A stretch of 44,254 nucleotides of DNA from Nostoc sp. WHI (GTDB lineage Bacteria; Cyanobacteriota; Cyanobacteriia; Cyanobacteriales; Nostocaceae), in NCBI RefSeq assembly GCF_015714725.1, contig NZ_WBKM01000082.1, forward strand, positions 1 through 44,254. The letters run 5' to 3'. Shown here piece after piece: positions 1-8,036 of this stretch. The notes under the pieces are model-generated. The model made no database searches. It was given only the letters and a program-made list of their open reading frames with translations, and had not been told where the DNA came from. How positions within the stretch are numbered: position 1 is the first letter of the stretch; the number at the start of each line of letters is the position of its first letter. The position numbers and the translations under genes were made by a program.

Positions 1-302
1 GAAAGTGAGAGAAAAAACTTATTTCAGCTCGCAGAGAATGCTATAGGGGTGACTTACCACCGATTACACCACTTTTTAACCCAAGCACCTTGCTTGGTCT
101 ACTTCCCAGGTAAACGAACGGCGCTTGGAGATCATTGACAGGAGGCTTGAGACGTAGGTGGGCAAGCAAACCTTTGAACACCTTTACTGAAGCCTTAGAA
201 GCCTTTAGAACGGCTATGTCTTATCGATTTTTCGATTGGTTGACCCTCAACCGTGATGTATTTGCTGCTTACAAAGCCAGTTTGGGCTTTATTTGGGCTT
301 AA
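1..302 (+). pseudogene. Internally deleted transposase remnant (IS4/IS701-like)
   Basis: Two pieces of a DDE transposase are joined with the middle missing. Bases 1-138 read as an N-terminal part in frame 1 (ESERKNLFQLAENAIGVTYH...) ending in a stop. Bases 168-302 read as the C-terminal end (AFRTAMSYRFFDWLTLNRDV...) ending in TAA. The catalytic core between them is absent, so this is a dead relic. The start lies outside the window. Family assignment rests on recalled similarity to IS4/IS701 transposases common in Nostoc; the exact IS name is unknown. Confidence 0.7.
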
Positions 303-330
303 TTTTTGTTTAAGTCCCGTTAATACTTAT

Positions 331-404
331 GTCATTGCGAGGGTCGCGCGGCAATCCCAAAGCCTTGCGATTCCTTCATTCCACTTCGTTACATTCGCAA
401 TGAC
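331..404. repeat. Palindromic dispersed repeat
   Basis: The segment begins gtcattgcga and ends tcgcaatgac, so its ends are 10-bp inverted repeats and the 74-bp unit can fold into a hairpin. It resembles the widely dispersed GTCATTGCGA...TCGCAATGAC repeat of bacterial genomes. It has no coding content. Confidence 0.65.
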
Positions 405-511
405 ATATCGTAAGTGATTTGCCGAACTTGATATAACATTCAATATTACGAATTATCGAGAAATGACTATGCAGAGGCTAAATTTTTGCTTAGTCTCTAA
501 GCTTTCAGAAA

Positions 512-589
512 ATGCGCCGAAACCATAACAAAACAATATTTATTATTCTTTCTCTGCTCATTGTTGTACCAATGGGCTTTTTCTTATAG
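512..589 (+). pseudogene. Possible truncated N-terminus of a membrane protein (DUF2809-like)
   Basis: A 25-codon ORF starts MRRNHNKTIFIILSLLIVVP and stops at TAG 587-589. It is one positively charged N-terminus followed by one hydrophobic segment. From memory this resembles the first residues of cyanobacterial DUF2809 membrane proteins, which are about 130 residues long, so it is read as a 5' fragment. It could equally be chance or a real small membrane peptide. Nothing else gene-like was seen between 303 and 705. Confidence 0.3.
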
Positions 590-705
590 ATATACTTTGC
601 TTAACTAAAAACACTGTCTTTCAAAATTCATTTCCTTTTTTGCATAATTTTGCGTAAATCTTGTACTAGATTACAGAATGCGCGGGTGACTCATAAAATT
701 ATCCT

Positions 706-1377
706 TTATGAAACTTGCATATCTTGCAGCTTTGCTACCATTTCCGCGCGCGCTGAAACCTTCAACTTCCGAAACATCCTCTTCAGAGCTTGTTTGACAG
801 AATTTTGTGTAATCCAAAGTTTTTCCCCAATTTCCGCGTTCGTTAAGCCCTGCGCTACTAACTCAGCAATTTCTAACTCCCGCGCTGTTAGAGGACTTAC
901 TAAAAGGGAATTGAATATTTTGGGTTTTGCCCGTAGGGTTGCCATTTTTGCTGACAAATGAATACATAAGGCACTCAGGTCAGCTAAATCGTTGCCATTA
1001 AAGGCAGGATTTCCCTTGTCGCGGGCCAGGTTAAACGTTCCTACAAGATGACCATCGCAAACAATCGGCCCGGTCATTACGTGTTCGTGATCGGAACGCG
1101 AACAAAAATGCTTCCAGTCTGCTGGTGATAATAATAACTGCTCATGAGCGGGAGCGTGACGCTCAACCACGTAGCGCCCGACTGGATTGCTCTCTAAGCA
1201 GACTGCGGGAATGCCCTGAACATCAATGTCAGCCGTTGGCTGCTCATTTAGGAGATAGATACCCCAATTTTGCACGCCAAAATGCTCACCAATTTTATCC
1301 ATCAGAGCTAGTCTTAATTCTTGCTCATTCTGGACATTAGCGATCGCATGAAACACGGCGTGAAGAGAATTAGTCAT
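706..1377 (-). CDS. LuxR-family transcriptional regulator with GAF-like sensor domain
   Basis: The protein (about 223 aa) has an N-terminal GAF-like sensing region (residues about 1-145) and a C-terminal LuxR/NarL helix-turn-helix (about 155-215) with the typical LTARELEIAELVAQGLTNAEIG core and the NSVKQALKRMFRKL recognition-helix region. No receiver Asp domain is present, so it is not a classical response regulator. The ATG at 1377 is preferred; an in-frame TTG at 1404 would add nine residues, and neither has a strong Shine-Dalgarno. It is divergent from the DUF3386 gene (about 100 bp apart) and could regulate it, which is inference. Ligand and targets are unknown. Confidence 0.8.
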   Translation of the reverse strand: MTNSLHAVFHAIANVQNEQELRLALMDKIGEHFGVQNWGIYLLNEQPTADIDVQGIPAVCLESNPVGRYVVERHAPAHEQLLLSPADWKHFCSRSDHEHVMTGPIVCDGHLVGTFNLARDKGNPAFNGNDLADLSALCIHLSAKMATLRAKPKIFNSLLVSPLTARELEIAELVAQGLTNAEIGEKLWITQNSVKQALKRMFRKLKVSARAEMVAKLQDMQVS

Positions 1378-1477
1378 AAGTGTACCCAGTCGGGGACTAT
1401 CCAAGCCTCAACAACTACTTCTATGCTAGTACCAAGAAAACTAAAACGCTAATTACAGTAGCGACTAGGAGAAGCAC

Positions 1478-2134
1478 ATGACAGTTACACAACTCTCTGC
1501 TCAGGAACTTTTCCGGGCTGCTTATGAGAACCGCTATACTTGGGACAAAAATTTCCCCGGTTATTCCGCAAATATTACCTTTAAGCATGATGATCAAGTG
1601 TTTACAGGCAAAGTTATCGTCAGCGCCAATCTCAAAGCGGAAGTTTTGGACGTAGATGATGAGTCAGCAAAGCAAGCAATTCATGGTCAAACATGGGAAA
1701 TAGCAATTCACCGCGTCCGCCGCAGCTTTGAAGACACCCACAGCGCCAATACCTTTAACTATGGTAAAACTGACGAAACTGGTGCTGTTGAGCTTTTAAT
1801 TGGTGGTAAGGCTGAGGGCGATAAATACAAAGTCCGCAATAATGAAGTATGCCATGTTCACCGTCTAATTCACGGTACTTTTGTGACAATTGACACCTTC
1901 AGCAGTCATGACACGGGGGAAGGCTACTTGTCCCACACTTATGACTCCGTGTACCATGACCCTAAAACTGGGGAACAAAAAGGTGGTAGAAGCGAATTTA
2001 CCGATGAATACGAAAAAGTTGGTGTCTATTTTATCCTGAATCGTCGAGAAATTCGCACCCAGACAGAAGGACAAGTATCTATTCAGGAATTTGTCTTCTC
2101 TGATATCAAATTGTTGGAACCTGTTGCTGCTTAA
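1478..2134 (+). CDS. DUF3386 family protein
   Basis: This 218-aa soluble protein, without signal peptide or membrane segment, matches the cyanobacterial DUF3386 family as recalled (length about 220, N-terminal AQELFRAAYENRYTWD...FPGYSA, a central HVHRLIHGTFVTIDTFSSHDTGEGYL block). Its function is not established. The start is well supported by AGGAG eight bases upstream of the ATG. It stands alone between a divergent regulator and the downstream cassette array, and is followed by a HIP1-containing hairpin. Confidence 0.85.
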   Translation: MTVTQLSAQELFRAAYENRYTWDKNFPGYSANITFKHDDQVFTGKVIVSANLKAEVLDVDDESAKQAIHGQTWEIAIHRVRRSFEDTHSANTFNYGKTDETGAVELLIGGKAEGDKYKVRNNEVCHVHRLIHGTFVTIDTFSSHDTGEGYLSHTYDSVYHDPKTGEQKGGRSEFTDEYEKVGVYFILNRREIRTQTEGQVSIQEFVFSDIKLLEPVAA

Positions 2135-2158
2135 GCTGGATTATTTAATATAAAAATT

Positions 2159-2203
2159 AGCGATCGCTCTTTAGTTTAAGGAAGCGATCGCTTTTATTTT
2201 TGG
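2159..2203 (+). terminator. Hairpin made of two HIP1 sites, possible terminator
   Basis: Two agcgatcgct motifs separated by about 13 bases can pair, and the second is followed by a T-rich tract (ttttattttt). This fits a factor-independent terminator for the DUF3386 gene. HIP1 is self-palindromic and abundant in this genome, so chance is possible. Confidence 0.4.
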
Positions 2204-2307
2204 GGTTTAGAAGTAATAATAAATGATCACAGATTTCAGGCGATCGCTTCAGATACAATCAATATATCCAAAGTAAACTCGCTTCTATATAGCAGATAAT
2301 AAACAAC

Positions 2308-2625
2308 ATGACACAACTATCTTCTAATCACACACCACGTAGAGGAAGAGTATTTCCAGAACGCCAACTATTACCGGAAGAAAAAGCCCGACGGAAAGCT
2401 GAAGACGAAGTATTTTATCAGCGTTGTCGAGTAGTATTTGAACGAGTTCAACCAGAGTTAATCAAAGATCACTACGACTGGTTTATCGTCATTGAGCCTG
2501 ATAGTGGAGACTATTTTATAGATCCAAACGAAGATGTTGCTAGACAGAAGGCTCGTGAAAAATATTCTGATAAAATGCGCCTCATTATGCGCCTCAACGA
2601 GAGAGGAACTTGTGGCAGAATATGA
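2308..2625 (+). CDS. Small hypothetical protein, first gene of cassette copy 1
   Basis: The protein is 105 aa. It has a basic N-terminus (HTPRRGRVFPERQ), a charged helical stretch (residues about 22-50) and a conserved-looking core DWFIVIEPDSGDYFIDPNEDVARQKAREK, ending GTCGRI. There are no membrane segments or signal peptide. Its function is not recognised; similar proteins are, as recalled, common in Nostoc. It overlaps the downstream retropepsin-like gene by four bases (ATGA), which indicates translational coupling and a joint function. A role as partner, substrate or inhibitor of the protease is inference only. Confidence 0.75.
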   Translation: MTQLSSNHTPRRGRVFPERQLLPEEKARRKAEDEVFYQRCRVVFERVQPELIKDHYDWFIVIEPDSGDYFIDPNEDVARQKAREKYSDKMRLIMRLNERGTCGRI

Positions 2626-2990
2626 TTTTTGGAGAATTTAATAATCAGAGTGAGTTAATCTTTGAAATTGGTTTGGTTACATTTGATGGAGATGTTATAC
2701 CAGTTAATGCACTTCTAGATACGGGATTCACTGGTTTGCTAGCACTTGATAACCAAGATGCTCTTAGTTTAGGGTGGATTCTCAACATAAATGAACAACG
2801 GGAGATGCAAACAGCATGGGGAGAAGCACGCTTTAATCTTTATGAGGGAATCGTGCTTTTAGATGGAGAAGAGTTCACTATAGAAGTTTTGGATGGAGAT
2901 CATCTAGATAACGTTCTCTTAGGTGTGCGTTGGTTACAGACAAAACGACTATTGGCAGATTTCCCCGCAGGAATTTTGACATTGGGGTAA
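2622..2990 (+). CDS. Clan AA (retropepsin-like) aspartyl protease, cassette copy 1
   Basis: The protein (122 aa from the ATG at 2622) carries the LLDTGFTG aspartyl protease motif near residue 33 and a C-terminal LLGVRWLQTKRL segment like the second half of the retropepsin fold. It is single-domain, so it would have to dimerise to be active, as retropepsins do. The chosen ATG overlaps the preceding TGA (ATGA); a TTG at 2610 is less likely. There is no signal peptide, so it should act in the cytoplasm. Substrate unknown. Confidence 0.8.
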   Translation: MIFGEFNNQSELIFEIGLVTFDGDVIPVNALLDTGFTGLLALDNQDALSLGWILNINEQREMQTAWGEARFNLYEGIVLLDGEEFTIEVLDGDHLDNVLLGVRWLQTKRLLADFPAGILTLG

Positions 2991-3059
2991 ATGCGATCGC
3001 TTCAGATACAATCAATATATCCAAAGTAAACTGCTTCTCTCTAGCAGATAGTAAATAAT

Positions 3060-3377
3060 ATGACACAACTATCTTCTAATCACACACCACGTAGAGGAAG
3101 AGTATTCCCAGAGCGCCAACTATTACCGGAAGAAAAAGCCCGACGGAAAGCTGAAGACGAAGTATTTTATCAGCGTTGTCGAGTAGTATTTGAACGAGTT
3201 CAACCAGAGTTAATCAAAGATCACTACGACTGGTTTATCGTCATTGAGCCTGATAGTGGAGACTATTTTATAGATCCAAACGAAGATGTTGCTAGACAAA
3301 AGGCTCGTGAGCAATTTGGTGATACTTTACGTCTAATGATGCGAATCAATGAGACTGGAACCTGTGGGAAAATATGA
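3060..3377 (+). CDS. Small hypothetical protein, first gene of cassette copy 2
   Basis: This 105-aa paralogue of the 2308 gene has the same first 84 residues, then changes sharply (EQFGDTLRLMMRINETGTCGKI versus EKYSDKMRLIMRLNERGTCGRI). The abrupt boundary between identical and diverged sequence suggests gene conversion or partial duplication rather than uniform divergence. It overlaps the next gene by ATGA. Function not recognised. Confidence 0.75.
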   Translation: MTQLSSNHTPRRGRVFPERQLLPEEKARRKAEDEVFYQRCRVVFERVQPELIKDHYDWFIVIEPDSGDYFIDPNEDVARQKAREQFGDTLRLMMRINETGTCGKI

Positions 3378-3739
3378 TTTTCGGCGAGTTTAACAGTAAA
3401 GGCGAGTTAATTTTTGAAATTGCTTTGATTGCTGCTGATGGTGATATTATCCCAGTCCAAGCGCTACTAGATACAGGATTTACTGGCGCTTTAGCAATTG
3501 ATAATCAAGATGCTCTGAGCTTGGGATGGTTACGGGAGAGTCAAAGAGAAGATATGCAGACTGCAAGGGGAGAAGCACAGTTTAACCTGTATCAGGGAAC
3601 TATACTTTTAGATGAAGAAGAGTTCATCATTTCAGTGTTGGGGGGAGATGAACTGCAAGATATTCTTTTGGGTGTGCGTTGGTTACAGACAAAACGACTA
3701 GTGGCAGATTTTCCAAGCGGAATTTTGACATTGGGGTAA
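3374..3739 (+). CDS. Clan AA (retropepsin-like) aspartyl protease, cassette copy 2
   Basis: This 121-aa paralogue of the 2622 gene keeps the LLDTGFTG active-site motif and the same C-terminal GVRWLQTKRL...ADFP.GILTLG. By eye it is roughly 70% identical overall, with differences concentrated in the middle. It is translationally coupled to the preceding ORF. Intact in sequence, so both copies may be active; heterodimers between the two proteases are possible in principle (inference). Confidence 0.8.
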   Translation: MIFGEFNSKGELIFEIALIAADGDIIPVQALLDTGFTGALAIDNQDALSLGWLRESQREDMQTARGEAQFNLYQGTILLDEEEFIISVLGGDELQDILLGVRWLQTKRLVADFPSGILTLG

Positions 3740-3808
3740 ATGCGATCGCTTCAAATACAATCAATATATCCAAAGTAAACTGCTTCTCTCTAGTAGATAG
3801 TAAATAAT

Positions 3809-3871
3809 ATGACACAACTATCTTCTAATCACACACCACGTAGAGGAAGAGTATTTCCAGAACGCCAACAT
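3809..3871 (+). pseudogene. 5' stub of a third cassette copy
   Basis: About 63 bases (first ~21 codons, MTQLSSNHTPRRGRVFPERQ) match the first genes of the two full copies. Identity then ends abruptly and the sequence runs into the nuclease-like gene. Continuing the frame gives a 41-codon ORF that overlaps the start of that gene. The duplicated leader upstream is intact, so this stub may now act as promoter and leader ORF for the downstream gene (inference). Confidence 0.8.
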
Positions 3872-3882
3872 TTATACCAGTT

Positions 3883-4485
3883 ATGCCTTATAGTCAGTTT
3901 ACAACTATCAGTAAAGTTAAAGAAGCTTTCGGGTTAAAAACACAGGAGGGTGGCCGATTTATTCCTGTCACTGAACCAATTAAAGCATCTGCTACACTAA
4001 CAGCATATCTTGAAGAAAGTTTGCCACTTGCTTCTTCAGCTAGTGAAAAAGCCCGTTCCGAAGGAATTATTTACCCAGTATTATTAGAAGTTAGACGGAT
4101 ATTAAATCGCCAAATTAGCTTATTCTCTGGGGAAGATTTTACAGTAGATGAGGCAGTTGGACTTAATGGAATGTGTGATTTCCTATTGAGTCGTTCGCCG
4201 GAAGTGCTAGAAATTGAAGCACCATGCATTGTGATTGTGGAAGCAAAAAAAGCTGATTTAAGAACTGGGTTTGGACAATGTATTGCAGAGATGGTTGCAG
4301 CACAAAGATTCAACGCCGCAAAAAATCGTCCCGTTGCGGTAATATATGGTTCTATCAGCAGTGGTACACAATGGCGATTCCTAAAGCTGGAGGATAATAT
4401 TGTCACTATTGACTTGATGGATTATCCTCTTCCACCTGTAGAACAAATTCTCGGATTTTTAGTTTGGATGGTTCAAAACAGTTGA
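3883..4485 (+). CDS. PD-(D/E)XK nuclease-like hypothetical protein
   Basis: The protein is 200 aa. Residues about 93-141 contain MCDFLLS (D99), twenty residues later IVIVEAKKADL (E120-A-K122), then GFGQCIAEM (Q132). This D...ExK...Q order fits the restriction-endonuclease-like fold, as in HsdR N-terminal-type domains. No helicase or methylase partner lies nearby. It sits directly behind the truncated third cassette and may use its promoter. No clear Shine-Dalgarno is seen before the ATG, and the stub ORF overlaps its start, so translation could be coupled. Nuclease activity is inference; it could be a binding-only relative. Confidence 0.65.
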   Translation: MPYSQFTTISKVKEAFGLKTQEGGRFIPVTEPIKASATLTAYLEESLPLASSASEKARSEGIIYPVLLEVRRILNRQISLFSGEDFTVDEAVGLNGMCDFLLSRSPEVLEIEAPCIVIVEAKKADLRTGFGQCIAEMVAAQRFNAAKNRPVAVIYGSISSGTQWRFLKLEDNIVTIDLMDYPLPPVEQILGFLVWMVQNS

Positions 4486-4593
4486 TAGATGTTGCGCTTA
4501 CTTTTATCACCCTACTGTAACTGAGTGCAAACTTGTATACATGAGATATGTTTAGGATGTTTTTGTAATATTTAATAATTATCAGGCATATTT

Positions 4594-4857
4594 ATGATAA
4601 AACCAGCTAATTCAACGGGCGAAAACAAGCCAATTCTCCTTAAAAAGCAAGGCAAGACCAAGATTTACATATTTAAAACAGACAGCCCTTGGGATCTACC
4701 GTTTGATGCTTTAGTCATTCCATCTAGCCCTACAGCAGATTTTGGGGGGAGCTTTGCACAAGCGTTTCTCAACCACCTACCAGATGAAAGCTATGAATCG
4801 CTCCTTGAGAACACGGTGGAAAAGGCTAAAAAGTCACAAAATCTAGATAGAGACTAG
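4594..4857 (+). pseudogene. Truncated ORF, macro-domain-like N-terminus
   Basis: The ORF is 87 codons. The segment TDSPWDLPFDALVIPSSPTADFGGSFAQAF resembles the start of macro-domain-like modules at the head of larger multidomain proteins, as recalled. The ORF ends soon after and is followed within 80 bases by tmk, leaving no room for the rest. It is therefore read as a 5' fragment of a larger gene, though a genuine 87-aa protein cannot be excluded. Confidence 0.4.
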
Positions 4858-4934
4858 GTTTGAATTGAGTCCATTGAGCGCTATTCTTGATCAAACGTCA
4901 GCGAACAAGTTTATTGCAGCAAACTTTAAAAAGC

Positions 4935-5570
4935 ATGGATGGCAAATTAATTGTATTTGAAGGAGTGGAAGGCTGTGGCAAAACCACCCAAATGAAGCTT
5001 TGTTGTCAGTGGTTGGAAAGTCTGGGTATTTCTGTGATGGTAACTCGTGAACCAGGGGGAACAGAGTTAGGCTTACATCTTCGCCGCTTGCTACTAGAAA
5101 AGGCAGAGGATAAACCAGTTGCTCAAGTGACAGAACTTTTATTGTATGCTGCCGACCGATCGCAACACGTCGAACAAGAACTCAAACCAAATCTCGCAGC
5201 AGGGAAATATATTTTATGCGATCGCTACACTGACTCTACCATTGCCTACCAAGGATATGGTCGGGGTCTTAATATCGAGTTAATCAATCAGCTTAATTAT
5301 ATTGCCACTGGTGACTTAAAGAGTGACCTAACTATTTGGTTAGATGTCGATGTCGAGGTGGGACTAACCCGCAAACTTTCAGGCGGAGTAAGACTAGACC
5401 GCATTGAACAAGAAACAATCGCTTTTCATCGGCGTGTTCAGCAAGGATACGCAGATTTAGCAGCATCTTATCCCTCACGAATTGTGCGGGTAGATGGCAG
5501 CTTGAGTCAAGAAGCTGTACACCAAATAATTCAAGAAATTTTGCGTGGACACCTGAAGAACTTACCGTAG
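4935..5570 (+). CDS. tmk: Thymidylate kinase (dTMP kinase)
   Basis: It phosphorylates dTMP to dTDP with ATP in dTTP synthesis, in the cytoplasm. The 211-aa product has the family's usual length and shows the P-loop GVEGCGKTTQ (about residues 9-18), the REPGGTELG segment and the DRYTDSTIAYQGYGRGL block. The start MDGKLIVFEG at 4935 matches family proteins; an upstream TTG would add an unconserved leader. The gene stands alone and is followed by a long imperfect inverted repeat. Confidence 0.95.
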   Translation: MDGKLIVFEGVEGCGKTTQMKLCCQWLESLGISVMVTREPGGTELGLHLRRLLLEKAEDKPVAQVTELLLYAADRSQHVEQELKPNLAAGKYILCDRYTDSTIAYQGYGRGLNIELINQLNYIATGDLKSDLTIWLDVDVEVGLTRKLSGGVRLDRIEQETIAFHRRVQQGYADLAASYPSRIVRVDGSLSQEAVHQIIQEILRGHLKNLP

Positions 5571-5587
5571 ACATTCCTGCGTGACCT

Positions 5588-5673
5588 CTCCACTACTAGG
5601 CTACGGTGTACAGACAAGTCTTTTGACTTTACCTTTGTTGCATGACTTGTGTGTACACCGTAGCTACTAGGGG
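5588..5673. repeat. Long imperfect inverted repeat after tmk
   Basis: Arms of about 30-35 bases (core ctacggtgtacagacaagtc, pairing with gacttgtgtgtacaccgtag) flank a ~23-base loop. It could act as a transcription end for tmk, but no T-tract follows, so it may be a dispersed hairpin element. Confidence 0.65.
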
Positions 5674-6203
5674 AGGGGAGCTTATAGCTTTAGCTATAGG
5701 CGGGGTAAGGTTGTTTTATTATGGGCAATTCAGCGGACATGATATAATCCACGAAAACTACCCTAGATAAGGGTTACTTATTCTGTCTACAAAGACGTTG
5801 TAGGATAATGGCAAACGACCCGGATTCAAGCGTGGTTCTGCTGCATAGCCAACAGGAACTAAAACAGCGATCGCTAAATCTGGATTATCCGCAGCACCAA
5901 TCACTTCTTTCACCTGATCCTCAATCCAACCGTTCATAAAACAGGTAGATAAACCCAGGCTTTCGGCTGCTAATACTAAATGGGTAGAGGCAATAATGGC
6001 ATCTTTGATAGCATATTCACGTTGCTTGTCGCCTAGACCGGCTTGAAATTGCGGGACAGCAGTTTTGAAGTAATTTACAGTGCTTTCATTCCATGCCCCA
6101 GATGTAAGAGCCTGTTCAATTATCGGGGTCAAGTTTTTTTCGGGTGCACTCACATTGGCGGCAAAGACAAAGGTTACAGGTGCTTGGACAATTTGTTGTT
6201 GAT

Positions 6204-6401
6204 AGGACTTACGCATTGACAGAAGCAATTAAATATGAATATGGGTTTTCAGACATTTAAGTTTGATTTTTTCACCATTAGCCAGCGATGCCTGCGGCGG
6301 GCTGCGCCTACGCTAGTGATCTAAAGCTAGTAGCGAATGGTCTGAAACAACGGATTTTCGTTGATACACATGATAGTCATTTTGTACAGTGCGTAAGTCC
6401 T
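6204..6401. mobile_element. 198-bp MITE with terminal inverted repeats, inserted in the nitroreductase gene
   Basis: The ends are aggacttacgcattgac and gtacagtgcgtaagtcct, nearly perfect inverted repeats. They are flanked by tgttgat (6197-6203) and ggttgat (6402-6408), a 7-bp target duplication with one mismatch. There is no transposase, so it is non-autonomous. It carries an internal copy of a small GC-rich repeat (6285-6313). Confidence 0.9.
6285..6313. repeat. Small dispersed GC-rich repeat (copy 1)
   Basis: The segment gcgatgcctgcggcgggctg plus cgcctacgc is nearly identical to 37533-37561, which lies inside a coding region. It resembles the small dispersed repeats described in Nostoc; the class name is not asserted. 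Confidence 0.7.
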
Positions 6402-6763
6402 GGTTGATTCCACGATGCTGCTGATAGCGCTGCCTTTTGCGCCTCATCTTGCACGAGAATAATTTGCCAGCCTTGAATATTGAAACTGCTGGGTGCAGCT
6501 ACAGTTAGCTCTACCAGTTGCTTGAGCAGTTCTGGGGCGATGGCGTCTGTTTTAAAAGTTTTGATGGAACGGCGTTTAGCGATCGCACTCGGTACATCTA
6601 AAGGTTGGGTTTGGGTGATGGAACTCATAAGATTCTCAGGGTAGTTGAGTTATGACCAAATAATTCGTAATTTACGATACAAGCAAATGTATTTATTCAG
6701 GAAACAAAAATTATTCCTTATTTCAGAACAAAAGCACGCTACGCGAACAGTCGTAAGATTATA

Positions 6764-6798
6764 ATTACGAATTACGAATTACGAATTACGCATTACGC
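6764..6798. repeat. Heptanucleotide tandem repeat (attacga/attacgc, 5 copies)
   Basis: Three copies of attacga and two of attacgc run head to tail. The array overlaps the end of the Old Yellow Enzyme gene and supplies its last codons and stop. Confidence 0.9.
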
Positions 6799-7905
6799 AT
6801 TAGCTACTGGCTCATTAGCAGTCGACCAAAATGGATAGTCTGTATATCCCTTTTCATCGCCACCATAAAAGCTTGCTTGATCTGGTTCATTTAGTGGTGC
6901 ATTCAAAGCCAAGCGTCGGGGTAAATCGGGATTTGATATAAATAGCGTGCCAAAGGCAACTAAATCTGCTGCTTTGTTTGCTAGTACGGCATCGCCTTTT
7001 TCACGGGTATAACCACCATTGACCATGAGTGTACCTGTAAAGCGATCGCGTATATGAGCAGTAGGTACAATTATCCCGCCATATCTGATATCTGCCTCTG
7101 TTGCCTCAAAAATATGCAGATATGCCAAATTAAACTGGTTCAATGCTTGAGTTGCATAACCAAATGTCTCCAGGGGATTAGAGTCACGCATATCGTTAAA
7201 AGTTCCACTGGGAGAAAAACGTACTCCTACTCGGTTAGAATCCCACACTCTAGTTACTGCCTCTGTGATCTCCAACAGAAATCGAGTCCGATTCTCAATT
7301 GAACCCCCATATTGATCTGTGCGCTGATTCGTACCATCCCGAAGAAACTGATCTATTAAATAACCATTAGCTGAATGAATTTCTACCCCATCAAACCCAG
7401 CCGCTAGAGCATTTGCCGCTCCCTGACGATACTGTTCTACTATCTGCGATATTTCTGAAGTTTCTAAAGCACGGGGAGTAACAAATGGTTTAGACCCCTC
7501 ATAAGTTGAGGCATTACCTTGAGCAGCAATGGCAGAAGGTGCAACAGGCAAAGCTCCATCCGGTTGTAAGTCAGGGTGCGAAATTCTGCCTACGTGCCAT
7601 AGTTGCAGAAAAATTCTCCCTCCCTGCTGATGTACGCTATCGGTCACTAACTTCCATCCCTCCACCTGTTCTGGTGAATGAATTCCTGGTGTACTGGGAT
7701 AGCCCTGTCCTTCGGGAGTTACCTGTGTTGCTTCCGCAATAATTAGTCCAGCAGAAGCACGTTGGACGTAGTAAGTAGCATTAAGTTGGTGTGGTACGTT
7801 TCCCTTAGCTGCCCTGTTTCGGGTTAAAGGTGCCATTATTATCCGGTTAGGTAGTTCCAGATTTCCTAATTGGTAGGAAGAAAATAGATTGATATCAGTT
7901 GTCAT
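6793..7905 (-). CDS. Old Yellow Enzyme family alkene reductase (NemA-like)
   Basis: This FMN- and NAD(P)H-dependent enzyme reduces activated C=C bonds (enals, enones, sometimes nitro compounds) in the cytoplasm. The 370-aa (beta/alpha)8 protein starts INLFSSYQLGNLELPNRIIMAPLTR. It shows LWHVGRISHP (about 102-111) and VEIHSANGYLIDQFL with H177, N180 and Y182, the counterparts of the substrate-binding His/Asn pair and proton-donor Tyr of yeast OYE. It is followed by the broken nitroreductase and lies near trxA2/rexT, so the block reads as a redox or electrophile-detoxification cluster. Its C-terminus is written by a heptamer repeat, so the exact end may be strain-specific. Confidence 0.92.
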   Translation of the reverse strand: MTTDINLFSSYQLGNLELPNRIIMAPLTRNRAAKGNVPHQLNATYYVQRASAGLIIAEATQVTPEGQGYPSTPGIHSPEQVEGWKLVTDSVHQQGGRIFLQLWHVGRISHPDLQPDGALPVAPSAIAAQGNASTYEGSKPFVTPRALETSEISQIVEQYRQGAANALAAGFDGVEIHSANGYLIDQFLRDGTNQRTDQYGGSIENRTRFLLEITEAVTRVWDSNRVGVRFSPSGTFNDMRDSNPLETFGYATQALNQFNLAYLHIFEATEADIRYGGIIVPTAHIRDRFTGTLMVNGGYTREKGDAVLANKAADLVAFGTLFISNPDLPRRLALNAPLNEPDQASFYGGDEKGYTDYPFWSTANEPVANA

Positions 7906-7995
7906 TGGTTATATCTCCAAATGAGTCTTTAATTGGGCATTGGTTATTTCTCCCAGCCCCGTGCAAACTTTCTGTAATTGACCTAACAAAGTTTT

Positions 7996-8029
7996 GAGTG
8001 CTGAGTACTTTTTAATTTACTCAGCACTC
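7996..8029 (-). terminator. Hairpin downstream of trxA2
   Basis: Perfect 12-bp arms gagtgctgagta and tactcagcactc enclose a 10-base loop just after the trxA2 stop. No U-tract follows on the minus strand, and the motif resembles a common Nostoc repeat, so the terminator role is only plausible. Confidence 0.45.
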
Positions 8030-8036
8030 CACTAGT

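Larger units (their letters stand above)
2238..3871 (+). repeat. Tandem array of a ~750-bp two-gene cassette (two full copies plus a 5' stub)
   Basis: Cassette starts at 2308, 3060 and 3809 give periods of 752 and 749 bp. Each start is preceded by the same leader (HIP1 site, then ttcagatacaatcaatatat, then ccaaagtaaact), so the promoter region is duplicated too. Copies 1 and 2 are almost identical from the leader through codon ~84 of the first gene, diverge through the rest of that gene and most of the protease gene, then become near-identical again at the protease 3' end. Copy 3 stops matching at about 3870. Confidence 0.9.
5758..6628 (-). pseudogene. Nitroreductase-family flavoprotein gene disrupted by a MITE
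   Basis: The N-terminal part (6628 to ~6402; about 75 residues, AIAKRRSIKTFKTDAIAPELL...APSSFNIQGWQIILV) and the C-terminal part (~6203 to 5758; APVTFVFAANVS...AAESLGLSTCFMNGW) together make one FMN-dependent nitroreductase of about 220 aa. Between them sits a 198-bp insertion that introduces stops. Removing the insert with one 7-bp target copy restores ...SWNQQQIVQ... in frame. Both halves remain open, which implies recent inactivation. Confidence 0.9.

Noticed and set aside
1125..1340. Plus-strand ORF inside the LuxR-type gene
   Set aside because: Opposite-strand shadow of a recognised coding region.
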